From Bacteroidetes bacterium GWC2_46_850 (GTDB lineage: Bacteria > Bacteroidota > Bacteroidia > Bacteroidales > Dysgonomonadaceae), in assembly GCA_001768325.1 (NCBI GenBank), contig MENQ01000028.1, positions 1 through 38,668 of the forward strand: a stretch of 38,668 bases of DNA, given 5' to 3'. Within the stretch, counting starts at the first letter, position 1. The number at the start of each line of letters is the position of its first letter. Shown piece after piece: positions 8,258-15,415 of this stretch. The notes under the pieces were generated by a model, which saw nothing but the letters and a program-made list of their open reading frames with translations, ran no database searches and was not told the DNA's origin. A program made the position numbers and the translations under genes.

Positions 8258-8293
8258 TATTTCCTAATCTATTTCCTAATCTATTTCCTAATC
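8258..8293. repeat. three perfect 12-bp tandem repeats over the sigma-factor stop codon
   Basis: TATTTCCTAATC is repeated three times without change. Read on the minus strand each unit is GAT TAG GAA ATA, so the last Asp and stop codon of the sigma-factor gene lie in one copy and two more in-frame TAG codons follow. Copy-number change would not alter the protein. Confidence 0.9.
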
Positions 8294-8881
8294 CACGGTG
8301 AGCACCATCTTGTGATCCTGGGCCATCTTGCGCATGTTGATGACCGCATATCGCATTCGTCCCAGAGCCGTATTGATACTGACGCCCGTCTGATCTGCTA
8401 TTTCCTTAAAACTTAGATCCTTATAATAACGCATCTCCAACACCTCCCGCTGCGTATCGGGAAGAAAACCGACAAGCTTTTTGACATCGCTTAGTACCTG
8501 ACTGCGCACCATTTCAACCTCGATGGTATCTTCGCACAAGGATGAATTGTTCCATAGATCCGGCTCGTAATCGTCGTTGGAAACAGTGTTTTCGTTTTTT
8601 TTCTGTCTGAAATAGTCGATCATGAGGTTGTGCGCAATGCGCATGAGCCACGCCTTGAATTTACCGGTTTCAGTATATCTGCCCTGTTTAATGGTGGTGA
8701 TGGCCTTGATGAAGGTATCCTGAAAAATATCTTCTGCAAGGCCGTTGTGACGTACCGTATAGAAAATATAGGTGTAGAGAGGCTGTTTATGCCGGTCGAG
8801 GAGAACATTGAACGCATTGTTATTGCCATACGCATACAACATGACCAATTCTTCATCGGTCATCGCAGAGAAAGTATCCAT
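8288..8881 (-). CDS. ECF-type RNA polymerase sigma factor
   Basis: A 197-residue sigma-70 family protein with only regions 2 and 4, the ECF layout. Region 2 spans about 25-95, with DRHKQPLYTYIFYTVRH, EDIFQDTFIKA (core-binding and -10 recognition helices) and LMRIAHNLMIDYFRQ. Region 4 spans about 135-190, with LPDTQREVLEMRYYKDLSFK and the helix-turn-helix around EIADQTGVSINTALGRMR. No anti-sigma or TonB-type receptor gene lies beside it, unlike most Bacteroidetes ECF genes tied to polysaccharide use. It may be one of the stand-alone conserved ECF factors with a general role. Its stop lies in a 12-bp triplet repeat. Confidence 0.93.
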   Translation of the reverse strand: MDTFSAMTDEELVMLYAYGNNNAFNVLLDRHKQPLYTYIFYTVRHNGLAEDIFQDTFIKAITTIKQGRYTETGKFKAWLMRIAHNLMIDYFRQKKNENTVSNDDYEPDLWNNSSLCEDTIEVEMVRSQVLSDVKKLVGFLPDTQREVLEMRYYKDLSFKEIADQTGVSINTALGRMRYAVINMRKMAQDHKMVLTVD

Positions 8882-9030
8882 TGCTTTACTTCTTCAATTA
8901 TTATGTTAATTAAGTGGAGTAAAGAGGACTTATAGGCAATTTATTTAGCGTTTGTTATTTATCGGTAACAAAGAAAAACAAAAAAAAAGAAACCGCCAAA
9001 AGAGAACGGTTATTTTTCCAGGAAGTTTAC

Positions 9031-9038
9031 TACCTTTG
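9031..9038 (+). promoter_or_regulatory. -7 box (TACCTTTG) for the outer-membrane protein gene
   Basis: TACCTTTG matches TAnnTTTG and lies 34 bp before the ATG at 9072. No clear TTTG sits 19-21 bp upstream; that zone is T-rich only. The divergent sigma-factor gene begins 190 bp to the left. Confidence 0.5.
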
Positions 9039-9071
9039 TACGAATGCGTATAATCTTCTATTTAAAAGCGT

Positions 9072-9956
9072 ATGAAACGGTTTTACCTATTGCTGCTCCT
9101 GACCTTTCTCCTTTCAGAAGGCTTCGCACAGGATATACCCGTGAAACAAGACAACCTGAAAAAGATAACTCCTACTGAAGCGCTCCCCTTGGATGCAGAT
9201 TCGATGAAGTCGGGAAGCGTTATTCTGAAACTACCCCGCCTGAACCCGGTTATGGATATGCAGCCACAATTTACACCCCACAACCGCTTTACAATGATCA
9301 TGCCCTACAGGACGCAGGATTCTTCCCTGCCGCCCATTCAATGGAGCGGTGTGACATCTGATTTCATCAATTCCAAAAGCCGCACCGCCGTCGCGGCCAC
9401 CATGCCTGCATCCAACCTGCTGCTGCATTCCTCCGCCACGCTGGGTCTGGTGGAAACACCCTGGCTTGGAAAAGGCAACTATTATATTCTGAATGCAGGT
9501 GCAAACTATTTTATCTCTCCCGCATTCAATATAGGCATCACCGGCGGGTATAACTCCAACTTTGGCACCCTCCCCATCTGGAATGCCGGGATAGTTGCTT
9601 CCTACATGCTACACCCCAACATGACAATCGATGGGGGACTTCGTTACCTGCAGACCGGACAAAATAATTTCGGACTCAACCAGTCGGCACTGCTGGTCGA
9701 TCTGCACGGTCGTTACCGCCTGGACGACGACTGGTACCTGAATGCCTACGGAGGAATGCCCGTAAGACAAAGCAACAACCAACCGCAACGGCCGATGCTG
9801 CCAATGATGCATACCCCCTACTATGGAGGCTCCGTGGAACATTGGTTCAACTCCACCACAGGAGTTGAAGCAGGGGTGATCTGGATGCGCGACATGTTTT
9901 CGGGAAAAATGCGCCCCCAACCCAAACTGGAATTACTCTTCAGACCACGAAAATAA
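9072..9956 (+). CDS. predicted outer-membrane beta-barrel protein of unknown function
   Basis: The 294-residue product is not recognised as a named family. Residues 1-20 form a clear signal peptide (basic MKR, Leu-rich core, end near GFAQ), so the protein is exported. Residues 20-115 are Pro-rich and probably extended. From about 117 to the end, alternating hydrophobic residues with many Gly, Tyr, Trp and Asn form short strands such as YYILNAGANYFI, NIGITGGYNS and LLVDLHGRYRL. This suggests a small 8-10 strand barrel. The C-terminus (LELLFRPRK) is less aromatic than typical barrel ends. It has its own promoter box and a shared terminator, so it is probably transcribed alone. Confidence 0.75.
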   Translation: MKRFYLLLLLTFLLSEGFAQDIPVKQDNLKKITPTEALPLDADSMKSGSVILKLPRLNPVMDMQPQFTPHNRFTMIMPYRTQDSSLPPIQWSGVTSDFINSKSRTAVAATMPASNLLLHSSATLGLVETPWLGKGNYYILNAGANYFISPAFNIGITGGYNSNFGTLPIWNAGIVASYMLHPNMTIDGGLRYLQTGQNNFGLNQSALLVDLHGRYRLDDDWYLNAYGGMPVRQSNNQPQRPMLPMMHTPYYGGSVEHWFNSTTGVEAGVIWMRDMFSGKMRPQPKLELLFRPRK

Positions 9957-10023
9957 ACTGCATTATTCTTTTACGGTGATCCTGTGTACGATAAAAGATT
10001 AACGTTATCTGTCATCAAAATAA

Positions 10024-10049
10024 AAAAGGGACCAGCAACAGTCCCTTTT
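10024..10049. terminator. bidirectional terminator between convergent genes
   Basis: AAAAGGGAC (10024-10032) and GTCCCTTTT (10041-10049) form a perfect 9-bp stem with an 8-nt loop. An A-run on the left and T-run on the right allow termination in both directions. It separates the outer-membrane protein gene (+) from the acyl-CoA dehydrogenase gene (-). Confidence 0.88.
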
Positions 10050-10070
10050 CCATGTAAAAACGATATTTAT

Positions 10071-11792
10071 TTATTGCTCCGTCAGATCGGGCTTGTAATA
10101 AGCCAGGTCATCAATCCGCGACTGGGTGACGAAATTGTAGTTTTTCACTACTTCATTCCGGCCATAGTGAACATACACTTCAGCGCTACGACGGAATAGT
10201 TCCTGATTCTTGTTGGCATCGTGTAGCAGCAGATAACCGGCAATGATGTGTCCGGCGCTCTCCACCAGCCTGCGGGCATGAAAATCGAGATATTCTTCAT
10301 CCTTGGGTGCTGTGACAACATCCACCAGTTTTTCATACATCTCCGTCATCTTTACCAATACGTTCTTCAGCGGCTCCAGTTCGGGTGTAAGCGGCATGGC
10401 AGCATATTCTCCGATTCGTTGCAGATAGGTACCTGTGGTCACGTGGCGGATGGCAGCCACCACCTGCAGTTGTGTGGTACCTTCATAAATGTTGGTGATG
10501 CGGGCATCCCGGTAAAGGCGTTCGCACTTGTAATCCTTCATGTAGCCAGAGCCTCCATGTATCTGGATTGCATCGTAGGCATTCTGGTTGGCATATTCGC
10601 TGCTCATCCCTTTGCCCAGCGGCGTGAAAGCATCGGCCAGACGGGAATAATACTTCATTTCATCCTTCTCCTCGGGGGTCAGTTTTCTTTCCCGGCCAAC
10701 ATCTTCCAGCGTCTTGTACATATCCACAAAACGACATGTTTCATACAGCACGCTGCGCGAAGCATCGGTCTTTGCACGCATGTTGGCCAGCATCTCATAC
10801 ACCGCAGGAAAGGCAATGATGGCCTTGCCAAACTGACGACGTTCAACAGCATAGTTGTAGGCCTCGCGGGTAGCCGCTTCGGAGATACCTACCGATTGGG
10901 CCATGATACCCAGGCGGGCGCCATTCATCAATGACATCACATATTTGATCAGTCCCATCCGGCGACTGCCCACCAACTCTGCTTTGGCATTCTTGAAAAC
11001 CAGTTCGCAGGTAGGCGCTCCCTTGATGCCCATCTTGTTTTCAATGCGACGGACATTTACGCCACCACTGCGTTTGTCATAGACAAACATGGAGAGTCCG
11101 CGGGCATCCTTGGTTCCCTCTTCCGAGCGAGCCAGCACAAGATGGATTTCGGCATCACCATTGGTGATAAACCGTTTCACGCCGTTCAGGTACCACTGAT
11201 TTTCCTGCTCATTATAAGTAGCTTTCAGCATCACTGCCTGAAGATCTGATCCGGCATCGGGTTCAGTGAGGTCCATCGACATGGTCTCTCCCTTTACCAC
11301 CCTGGGTATGTAGTTGTTTCTTTGTGTTTCGTCGCCAAACTCGTAGATGGTTTCACCGCAGTCCTGCAGCATCCAGATATTCTGAAAGCTGGCATCAGCA
11401 CGGCTCACTATATCGGCACTGATCATGTAGGGAACCATCGGGAAGTTGAGCCCCCCATACTTGCGGGAGAATCGCATTCCCATTAGTTCCGCCCTGTTGA
11501 GCACATCGAGATTTTCTTGTGTGTTTGGCGCATAGGTTACCCGGCCATCGGCCACGGTAGGACCGTTGTGATCCACCTCCTCGGCATTGGGGTCGATGAT
11601 GTCGCCACAGATCTCACCCACCACTTCCAGTACCCTGTCGTAACTGTCCATTGCGTCTTCAAAGTCGATGGGTGCATAGTCGTAAGTCTCTCTATCGGCG
11701 TAATTCCGTTCTTTTAATTCCACAATTCGTTTCATTAGCGGATGCTGAAGGTAATGTCTGAACTGGGGTGTATCGGTATAAAAGTTTGCCAT
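10071..11792 (-). CDS. acyl-CoA dehydrogenase, long form (about 570 residues)
   Basis: FAD enzyme that oxidises acyl-CoA to 2-enoyl-CoA, or works in reverse, passing electrons to the ETF encoded just upstream. The 573 residues include the family blocks MSMDLTEPDAGSDLQAV (flavin/substrate region), an IKGAPTCELVF segment, and NIYEGTTQLQ. Glu437 in the last block matches the catalytic base position of medium-chain enzymes. The protein is some 190 residues longer than Bcd/MCAD types. The extra N-terminal helices and a C-terminal domain of about 120 residues resemble the AcylCoA_DH_C architecture. It is the last gene of the etfB-etfA-dehydrogenase run, 77 bp after etfA. Substrate chain length is unknown. 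Confidence 0.93.
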   Translation of the reverse strand: MANFYTDTPQFRHYLQHPLMKRIVELKERNYADRETYDYAPIDFEDAMDSYDRVLEVVGEICGDIIDPNAEEVDHNGPTVADGRVTYAPNTQENLDVLNRAELMGMRFSRKYGGLNFPMVPYMISADIVSRADASFQNIWMLQDCGETIYEFGDETQRNNYIPRVVKGETMSMDLTEPDAGSDLQAVMLKATYNEQENQWYLNGVKRFITNGDAEIHLVLARSEEGTKDARGLSMFVYDKRSGGVNVRRIENKMGIKGAPTCELVFKNAKAELVGSRRMGLIKYVMSLMNGARLGIMAQSVGISEAATREAYNYAVERRQFGKAIIAFPAVYEMLANMRAKTDASRSVLYETCRFVDMYKTLEDVGRERKLTPEEKDEMKYYSRLADAFTPLGKGMSSEYANQNAYDAIQIHGGSGYMKDYKCERLYRDARITNIYEGTTQLQVVAAIRHVTTGTYLQRIGEYAAMPLTPELEPLKNVLVKMTEMYEKLVDVVTAPKDEEYLDFHARRLVESAGHIIAGYLLLHDANKNQELFRRSAEVYVHYGRNEVVKNYNFVTQSRIDDLAYYKPDLTEQ

Positions 11793-11869
11793 AAATTTAT
11801 TTCTTTGTTATAAATGATACCGATTGCATTTGAATCTGAAAATCTGCTAATCAGTAATCATTGAATCAA

Positions 11870-12889
11870 TTACTTCGTGTTTTTCCTGTAATATTTAATC
11901 ATCTTGGGAATCACCTTTTCCACCTCACCGATAATCACATAATCGGCAATGGTGTTGATGGGTGCACCCGGATCGTTATTGATGGAGATGATGATGGAGC
12001 TGTCCTGCATGCCGGCAATATGTTGTATCTGGCCCGATATGCCACAGGCGATGTATACCTTGGGGCGAACAGTAACACCTGTTTGTCCCACCTGACGTTC
12101 ATGCTCGGTAAAACCTGCATCCACCGCCGCACGAGAAGCGCCAACCTCAGCGCCGAGTACATCGGCAAGCTGATAGAGAAGCTGGAAATTTTCCTTCGAA
12201 CCAACTCCATACCCTCCTGATACGATGATGGGTGAGTTCTTGATATTTACCTTCGATTTTTCAATATGGCGATCAATGATGGAGATGACGAAATCTTCCT
12301 CCTTCACATATTCACTCACTGTGTGTTCCACTGTTTCACCCTGGTAGTATGGGTCGAGAATCTCTTTTTTCATCACTCCCTCGCGCACGGTGGCCATCTG
12401 AGGACGGTGGTCGGGATTGATGATCCAGGCCACAATGTTACCACCAAATGCAGGACGTATCTGGTAGAGCAGATCTTTATAGATCTTGCCCGCTTTCTTT
12501 TCCTCGTGGTCTCCAATCTCCAGCGAAGTACAGTCGGCTGTAAGTCCGCTGCCCAGTGCCGAAGAAACCCGGGGGCCCAGGTCACGGCCAATGATGGTAG
12601 CACCCATCAGGCAGATCTGCGGTTGTTCTTTTTTAAACAGCTCCACCAGGATGGAGGTGTGGGGCAAGGTCATATAGGGCGACAAACGTTCGTCATGGAA
12701 GATGTGCAACACATCCACACCGTAAGGAAAAACCTGTTGGGCTATTCCGTCGAGGTTTGCACCGGCAGCAATGGCTTCCATTTTGCAACTAAGCTGGTTG
12801 GCCAGTGAGCGTCCCTTGGTGAGTAGTTCCAGGCTTACCTCGGCTACCGTGCCCTCTTCAATTTCAAGATATACAAATAAATTGTTCAT
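11870..12889 (-). CDS. etfA: electron transfer flavoprotein subunit alpha
   Basis: FAD-binding large subunit of ETF, which carries electrons between the acyl-CoA dehydrogenase and other partners. The 339 residues show the N-terminal alpha/beta domain (VYLEIEEG onward) and the diagnostic C-terminal FAD domain. That domain contains VTVRPKVYIACGISGQIQH, SSIIISINNDPGAPIN and ADYVIIGEVEKVIPKM. It begins 18 bp after etfB and precedes the dehydrogenase, an order typical of a dedicated ETF/dehydrogenase unit. Length is normal and nothing is missing. Confidence 0.96.
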   Translation of the reverse strand: MNNLFVYLEIEEGTVAEVSLELLTKGRSLANQLSCKMEAIAAGANLDGIAQQVFPYGVDVLHIFHDERLSPYMTLPHTSILVELFKKEQPQICLMGATIIGRDLGPRVSSALGSGLTADCTSLEIGDHEEKKAGKIYKDLLYQIRPAFGGNIVAWIINPDHRPQMATVREGVMKKEILDPYYQGETVEHTVSEYVKEEDFVISIIDRHIEKSKVNIKNSPIIVSGGYGVGSKENFQLLYQLADVLGAEVGASRAAVDAGFTEHERQVGQTGVTVRPKVYIACGISGQIQHIAGMQDSSIIISINNDPGAPINTIADYVIIGEVEKVIPKMIKYYRKNTK

Positions 12890-12907
12890 ATTGTTTGATT
12901 CCTCGTG

Positions 12908-13780
12908 TTATCCAATCGTGTGATTTTCTATCAGTTCTCTCATCAGTTCATCAATATCTGCATCATTGTCGGTCAGACGCTTGCTTTCTTTTGCCTGAAA
13001 GACCACATTCTCAATCTTTTTTACTTTGGTAGGAGAACCGGAGAGACCGCATTGTACCGGATCGGCTTCCACATCAGCCACACTCCATTCGGTAAGGTTC
13101 AGATAGGGATGGATGCTGTAAATATCGATGTAGTCGAGATTTTGAACTTGCCGTTCAGTCACGGTCTTGGCATGTTTATACCTTTGCAGCAACTTCGCAT
13201 TCCGCGGCCGGCAGCTACGGGCAGATCCATTCACGGTAATCAGTGCGGGTAACGGGCACTCCACGACTTCCACCCCGTTATCGAGACGGCGTTTGACCCT
13301 GATTTTCTCCTTGTTTATCTCTTCTACATTCTCTGCATAGGTAATTTGCGGGATACCAAGCTTCTCGGCCACCTGGGGACCCACCTGCGCTGTATCGCCA
13401 TCAATAGCCTGTCGCCCGGCGACAATGAGGTCATACGCTCCTATTTTCCGTACTGCCATAGACAGCGCATACGATGTAGCCAGGGTGTCGGCACCGGCAA
13501 AAGCTCTGTCGGTCAACAACACGCCATCATCCGTTCCACGGAATAATCCTTCCCGCAAAATGTCGGCAGCCCTTCCGGGGCCCATGGTTAACACGGTAAT
13601 CCGGGAACCGGGGAAGCGTTCCTTGATGTCCAGTGCCTGTTCCATCGCATTCAGGTCTTCGGGGTTAAAGATAGCGGGCAGTGCCGCCCTGTTCACGGTT
13701 CCGTCGGCTTTCATCGCATCCTTCCCAACGTTGCGTGTATCGGGAACTTGCTTAGCCAACACAATAATGTTAAAAGCCAT
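12908..13780 (-). CDS. etfB: electron transfer flavoprotein subunit beta
   Basis: Small subunit of ETF (FixA/EtfB type), 290 residues from the chosen start. The frame is open 15 codons further upstream, but MAFNIIVLAKQVPDTRNVG is the standard family start. Family blocks include DLNAMEQALDIKE, VLTMGPGRAADILREGL and GRQAIDGDTAQVGPQVAEKL (nucleotide-binding segment). The length exceeds that of mitochondrial ETF-beta. The acidic C-terminal tail resembles FixA-like and possibly electron-bifurcating forms; this last point is inference. First gene of a three-gene minus-strand operon. Confidence 0.95.
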   Translation of the reverse strand: MAFNIIVLAKQVPDTRNVGKDAMKADGTVNRAALPAIFNPEDLNAMEQALDIKERFPGSRITVLTMGPGRAADILREGLFRGTDDGVLLTDRAFAGADTLATSYALSMAVRKIGAYDLIVAGRQAIDGDTAQVGPQVAEKLGIPQITYAENVEEINKEKIRVKRRLDNGVEVVECPLPALITVNGSARSCRPRNAKLLQRYKHAKTVTERQVQNLDYIDIYSIHPYLNLTEWSVADVEADPVQCGLSGSPTKVKKIENVVFQAKESKRLTDNDADIDELMRELIENHTIG

Positions 13781-13894
13781 TGTTATTCGTTTTGTTTGTT
13801 TCTTTTCGGGTATTTTTTCATGCACTTTTACAATGACCCATACGCATACGAACCTATCGCATGATCATGAAAAAAGTGTTTCTTATTGAGCCCA

Positions 13895-13902
13895 CAAATA
13901 TA
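13895..13902 (-). promoter_or_regulatory. -7 box for the etfB-etfA-dehydrogenase operon
   Basis: On the minus strand this reads TATATTTG, a perfect TAnnTTTG box, about 115 bp upstream of the etfB ATG. No TTG-type -33 element is found at the right distance; the nearest is 12 bp away, too close. Confidence 0.45.
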
Positions 13903-14075
13903 CACATTTTTTACCAAGTCGTACCTGAGGAAATGAACTTTCTAAAGAAATTAAAAAATGGAATGCAAACTTTTGGGCGGCCTAATATGTTAATTAAAAA
14001 GGATACTTCTCGCAGGTTCTATGATGCACATAAAATCATTCGTCCTGTGAAGTGAATAAAGTTCCGCAAATATGA

Positions 14076-14083
14076 TATCTTTG
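14076..14083 (+). promoter_or_regulatory. -7 box (TATCTTTG) for the DUF6340 lipoprotein gene
   Basis: TATCTTTG matches TAnnTTTG and ends 25 bp before the chosen ATG at 14109. No clear -33 element precedes it. Confidence 0.5.
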
Positions 14084-14108
14084 CAGGTATAAATTGAAAT
14101 ATTCCCAG

Positions 14109-15158
14109 ATGAAAAAAATAATTCCTTATCTGATCGTGATGGCAGCAGTCCTTTTCCTGGGTAGTTGTGCAGGCATCAAATATCTGACAGTGGAAACCCG
14201 TGAGCCGGCACAGGTTGCATTGCCTTCACACGTTCTTTCGCTAGCCGTTGTAAATAATGTGGTGCAGCAGCCCAATGACATTGGACATGAAACACAACTG
14301 ATCGGACGTTCCGACACTGAGAGGTCCAAAGCTTCCTCCGACAGCATTGCCGTTTATTACACCGAGGCGCTGACACAATTCTTGAATGAAGAGGATTATT
14401 TTCAAAATGTGATCTTTTATCCGGAACCTCTGAGAAGCGACGCAGATTTTTTCCAGGAGCAACCAGTCACTCCCGAGCAGATGAACCTTATCCGAACCAC
14501 AACCGGAGCCGATGCAGTCATCTCGCTCGACAAGCTGATTCTCCAGACGGAGAAGAAGGATATGTTCCGGCAGCAGGGATATACATACAGTGAATTGACC
14601 GGGAAAATTCATTCCATCCTGAGGGTTTATATGCCCACCAGTGAAGGAAAGATTCCGGCAGTACAATATACCGACAGCATCCGCTGGGAAGGGATGAATA
14701 TACGAAACATACCGGTATATGATGACATCATGCTCCCCACGCGCGAGGAGGCAATGAAGTTACTGGCAGTGAGGGCTGCCGAAAAGATGACCCAGGTCTT
14801 TGCGCCACATTGGGAAATGCAGGATAGATGGTATTATACGCTGCCCCATACATTGATGCGTGAAGGAGAAACTTTTGCCAAAGGAGCAGAATGGGACAGA
14901 GCGATTGAAAAATGGGAATCTTTCTATCAATCCCGATCAAATAAAACCGAGAAGGCAAAGGCAGCGAACAATATTGCGCTCGCCTGGGAGATGCTCGACA
15001 ACATGACACAGGCACTGGAATGGGCAAAGACTTCATTCGATCTTTTTTATCAGTCCACACCATCCAACTCACTCGACAGAAGAAGGTCTCTGCTATACAA
15101 AAACGAATTGGAGAGAAGGGTCAATACATCGAATAGATTGATTATGGATGATTTTTGA
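14109..15158 (+). CDS. DUF6340-like lipoprotein of unknown function
   Basis: The 349-residue product begins with a lipoprotein signal: MKKIIPYL, a hydrophobic core, and lipobox LGSC with Cys20 as the likely lipidation site. It is therefore probably anchored in the envelope. An ATG at 14094 would add five residues before the Lys pair; 14109 gives a better signal peptide. The middle (ADAVISLDKLIL, TGKIHSILRVYMP) matches the pattern I recall for the DUF6340 family of Bacteroidales. The C-terminal 100 residues are helical (GAEWDRAIEKWESFY, KAKAANNIALAWEML), like two TPR units. Function is unknown. It has its own promoter box and is followed by rho with a separate promoter. Confidence 0.78.
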   Translation: MKKIIPYLIVMAAVLFLGSCAGIKYLTVETREPAQVALPSHVLSLAVVNNVVQQPNDIGHETQLIGRSDTERSKASSDSIAVYYTEALTQFLNEEDYFQNVIFYPEPLRSDADFFQEQPVTPEQMNLIRTTTGADAVISLDKLILQTEKKDMFRQQGYTYSELTGKIHSILRVYMPTSEGKIPAVQYTDSIRWEGMNIRNIPVYDDIMLPTREEAMKLLAVRAAEKMTQVFAPHWEMQDRWYYTLPHTLMREGETFAKGAEWDRAIEKWESFYQSRSNKTEKAKAANNIALAWEMLDNMTQALEWAKTSFDLFYQSTPSNSLDRRRSLLYKNELERRVNTSNRLIMDDF

Positions 15159-15221
15159 TCGTTTATTGGGGATCACCCTAAAAAAAACGGGGAAGTTATT
15201 CCTGTTATTCAAAAAAAACAG

Positions 15222-15229
15222 TACCTTTG
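15222..15229 (+). promoter_or_regulatory. -7 box (TACCTTTG) for rho
   Basis: TACCTTTG matches TAnnTTTG, preceded at the right distance only by a T-rich stretch. It lies 186 bp upstream of the rho ATG, predicting an unusually long leader. Confidence 0.5.
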
Positions 15230-15415
15230 TCTCCGAATCTTCAACAGTATTTTACTCATATTACTGTTAATCATTTACAAATTCATTTCATATCAATTAT
15301 CTCCGATATCCGGCTTCTTTTGCTGAAAAGTATGGTTATGCAACCATCACCCCGGACGGTCATGATTCAACAACAACATATTTTTAATATTCATAACGAA
15401 TTTCAATAGATCTAC
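15230..15415 (+). promoter_or_regulatory. long 5' leader of rho with two hairpins
   Basis: From the predicted start to the ATG there are about 180 nt without a convincing gene. AACAGTA (15243-15249) pairs with TACTGTT (15262-15268). ATGGTT (15332-15337) pairs with AACCAT (15342-15347) around a 4-nt loop. The last 70 nt are poor in G and rich in CA and TC steps, the kind of RNA Rho binds. Autoregulation of rho through its leader is known in Escherichia coli; here it is inference. Confidence 0.35.

Larger units (their letters stand above)
7317..8287. other. 971-bp stretch without a convincing gene; repeats, promoter and terminator
   Basis: Between the SMR gene and the sigma-factor gene no frame on either strand gives a recognisable protein. 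The longest frames (63-77 codons) look like chance. The stretch holds an 11-bp repeat, a consensus promoter, a 7-bp direct repeat enclosing imperfect inverted repeats, five 23-bp tandem repeats, a terminator and a 12-bp triplet repeat. Each is listed separately. Confidence 0.7.
13781..14108. other. divergent intergenic region between etfB and the DUF6340 gene
   Basis: About 330 bp with a leftward -7 box (13895-13902) and a rightward -7 box (14076-14083). A 64-codon frame (13861-14055, +) is present but resembles nothing and lies under the leftward promoter. I see no hairpin or repeat worth listing. Confidence 0.6.

Noticed and set aside
13861-14055. 64-codon ATG frame (+) between etfB and the DUF6340 gene
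   Set aside because: It overlaps the leftward promoter box of etfB and has no recognisable sequence or promoter of its own.
15227-15409. 60-codon frame in the rho leader
   Set aside because: It lacks an ATG start at its beginning, starts inside the -7 box, and looks like noncoding leader.
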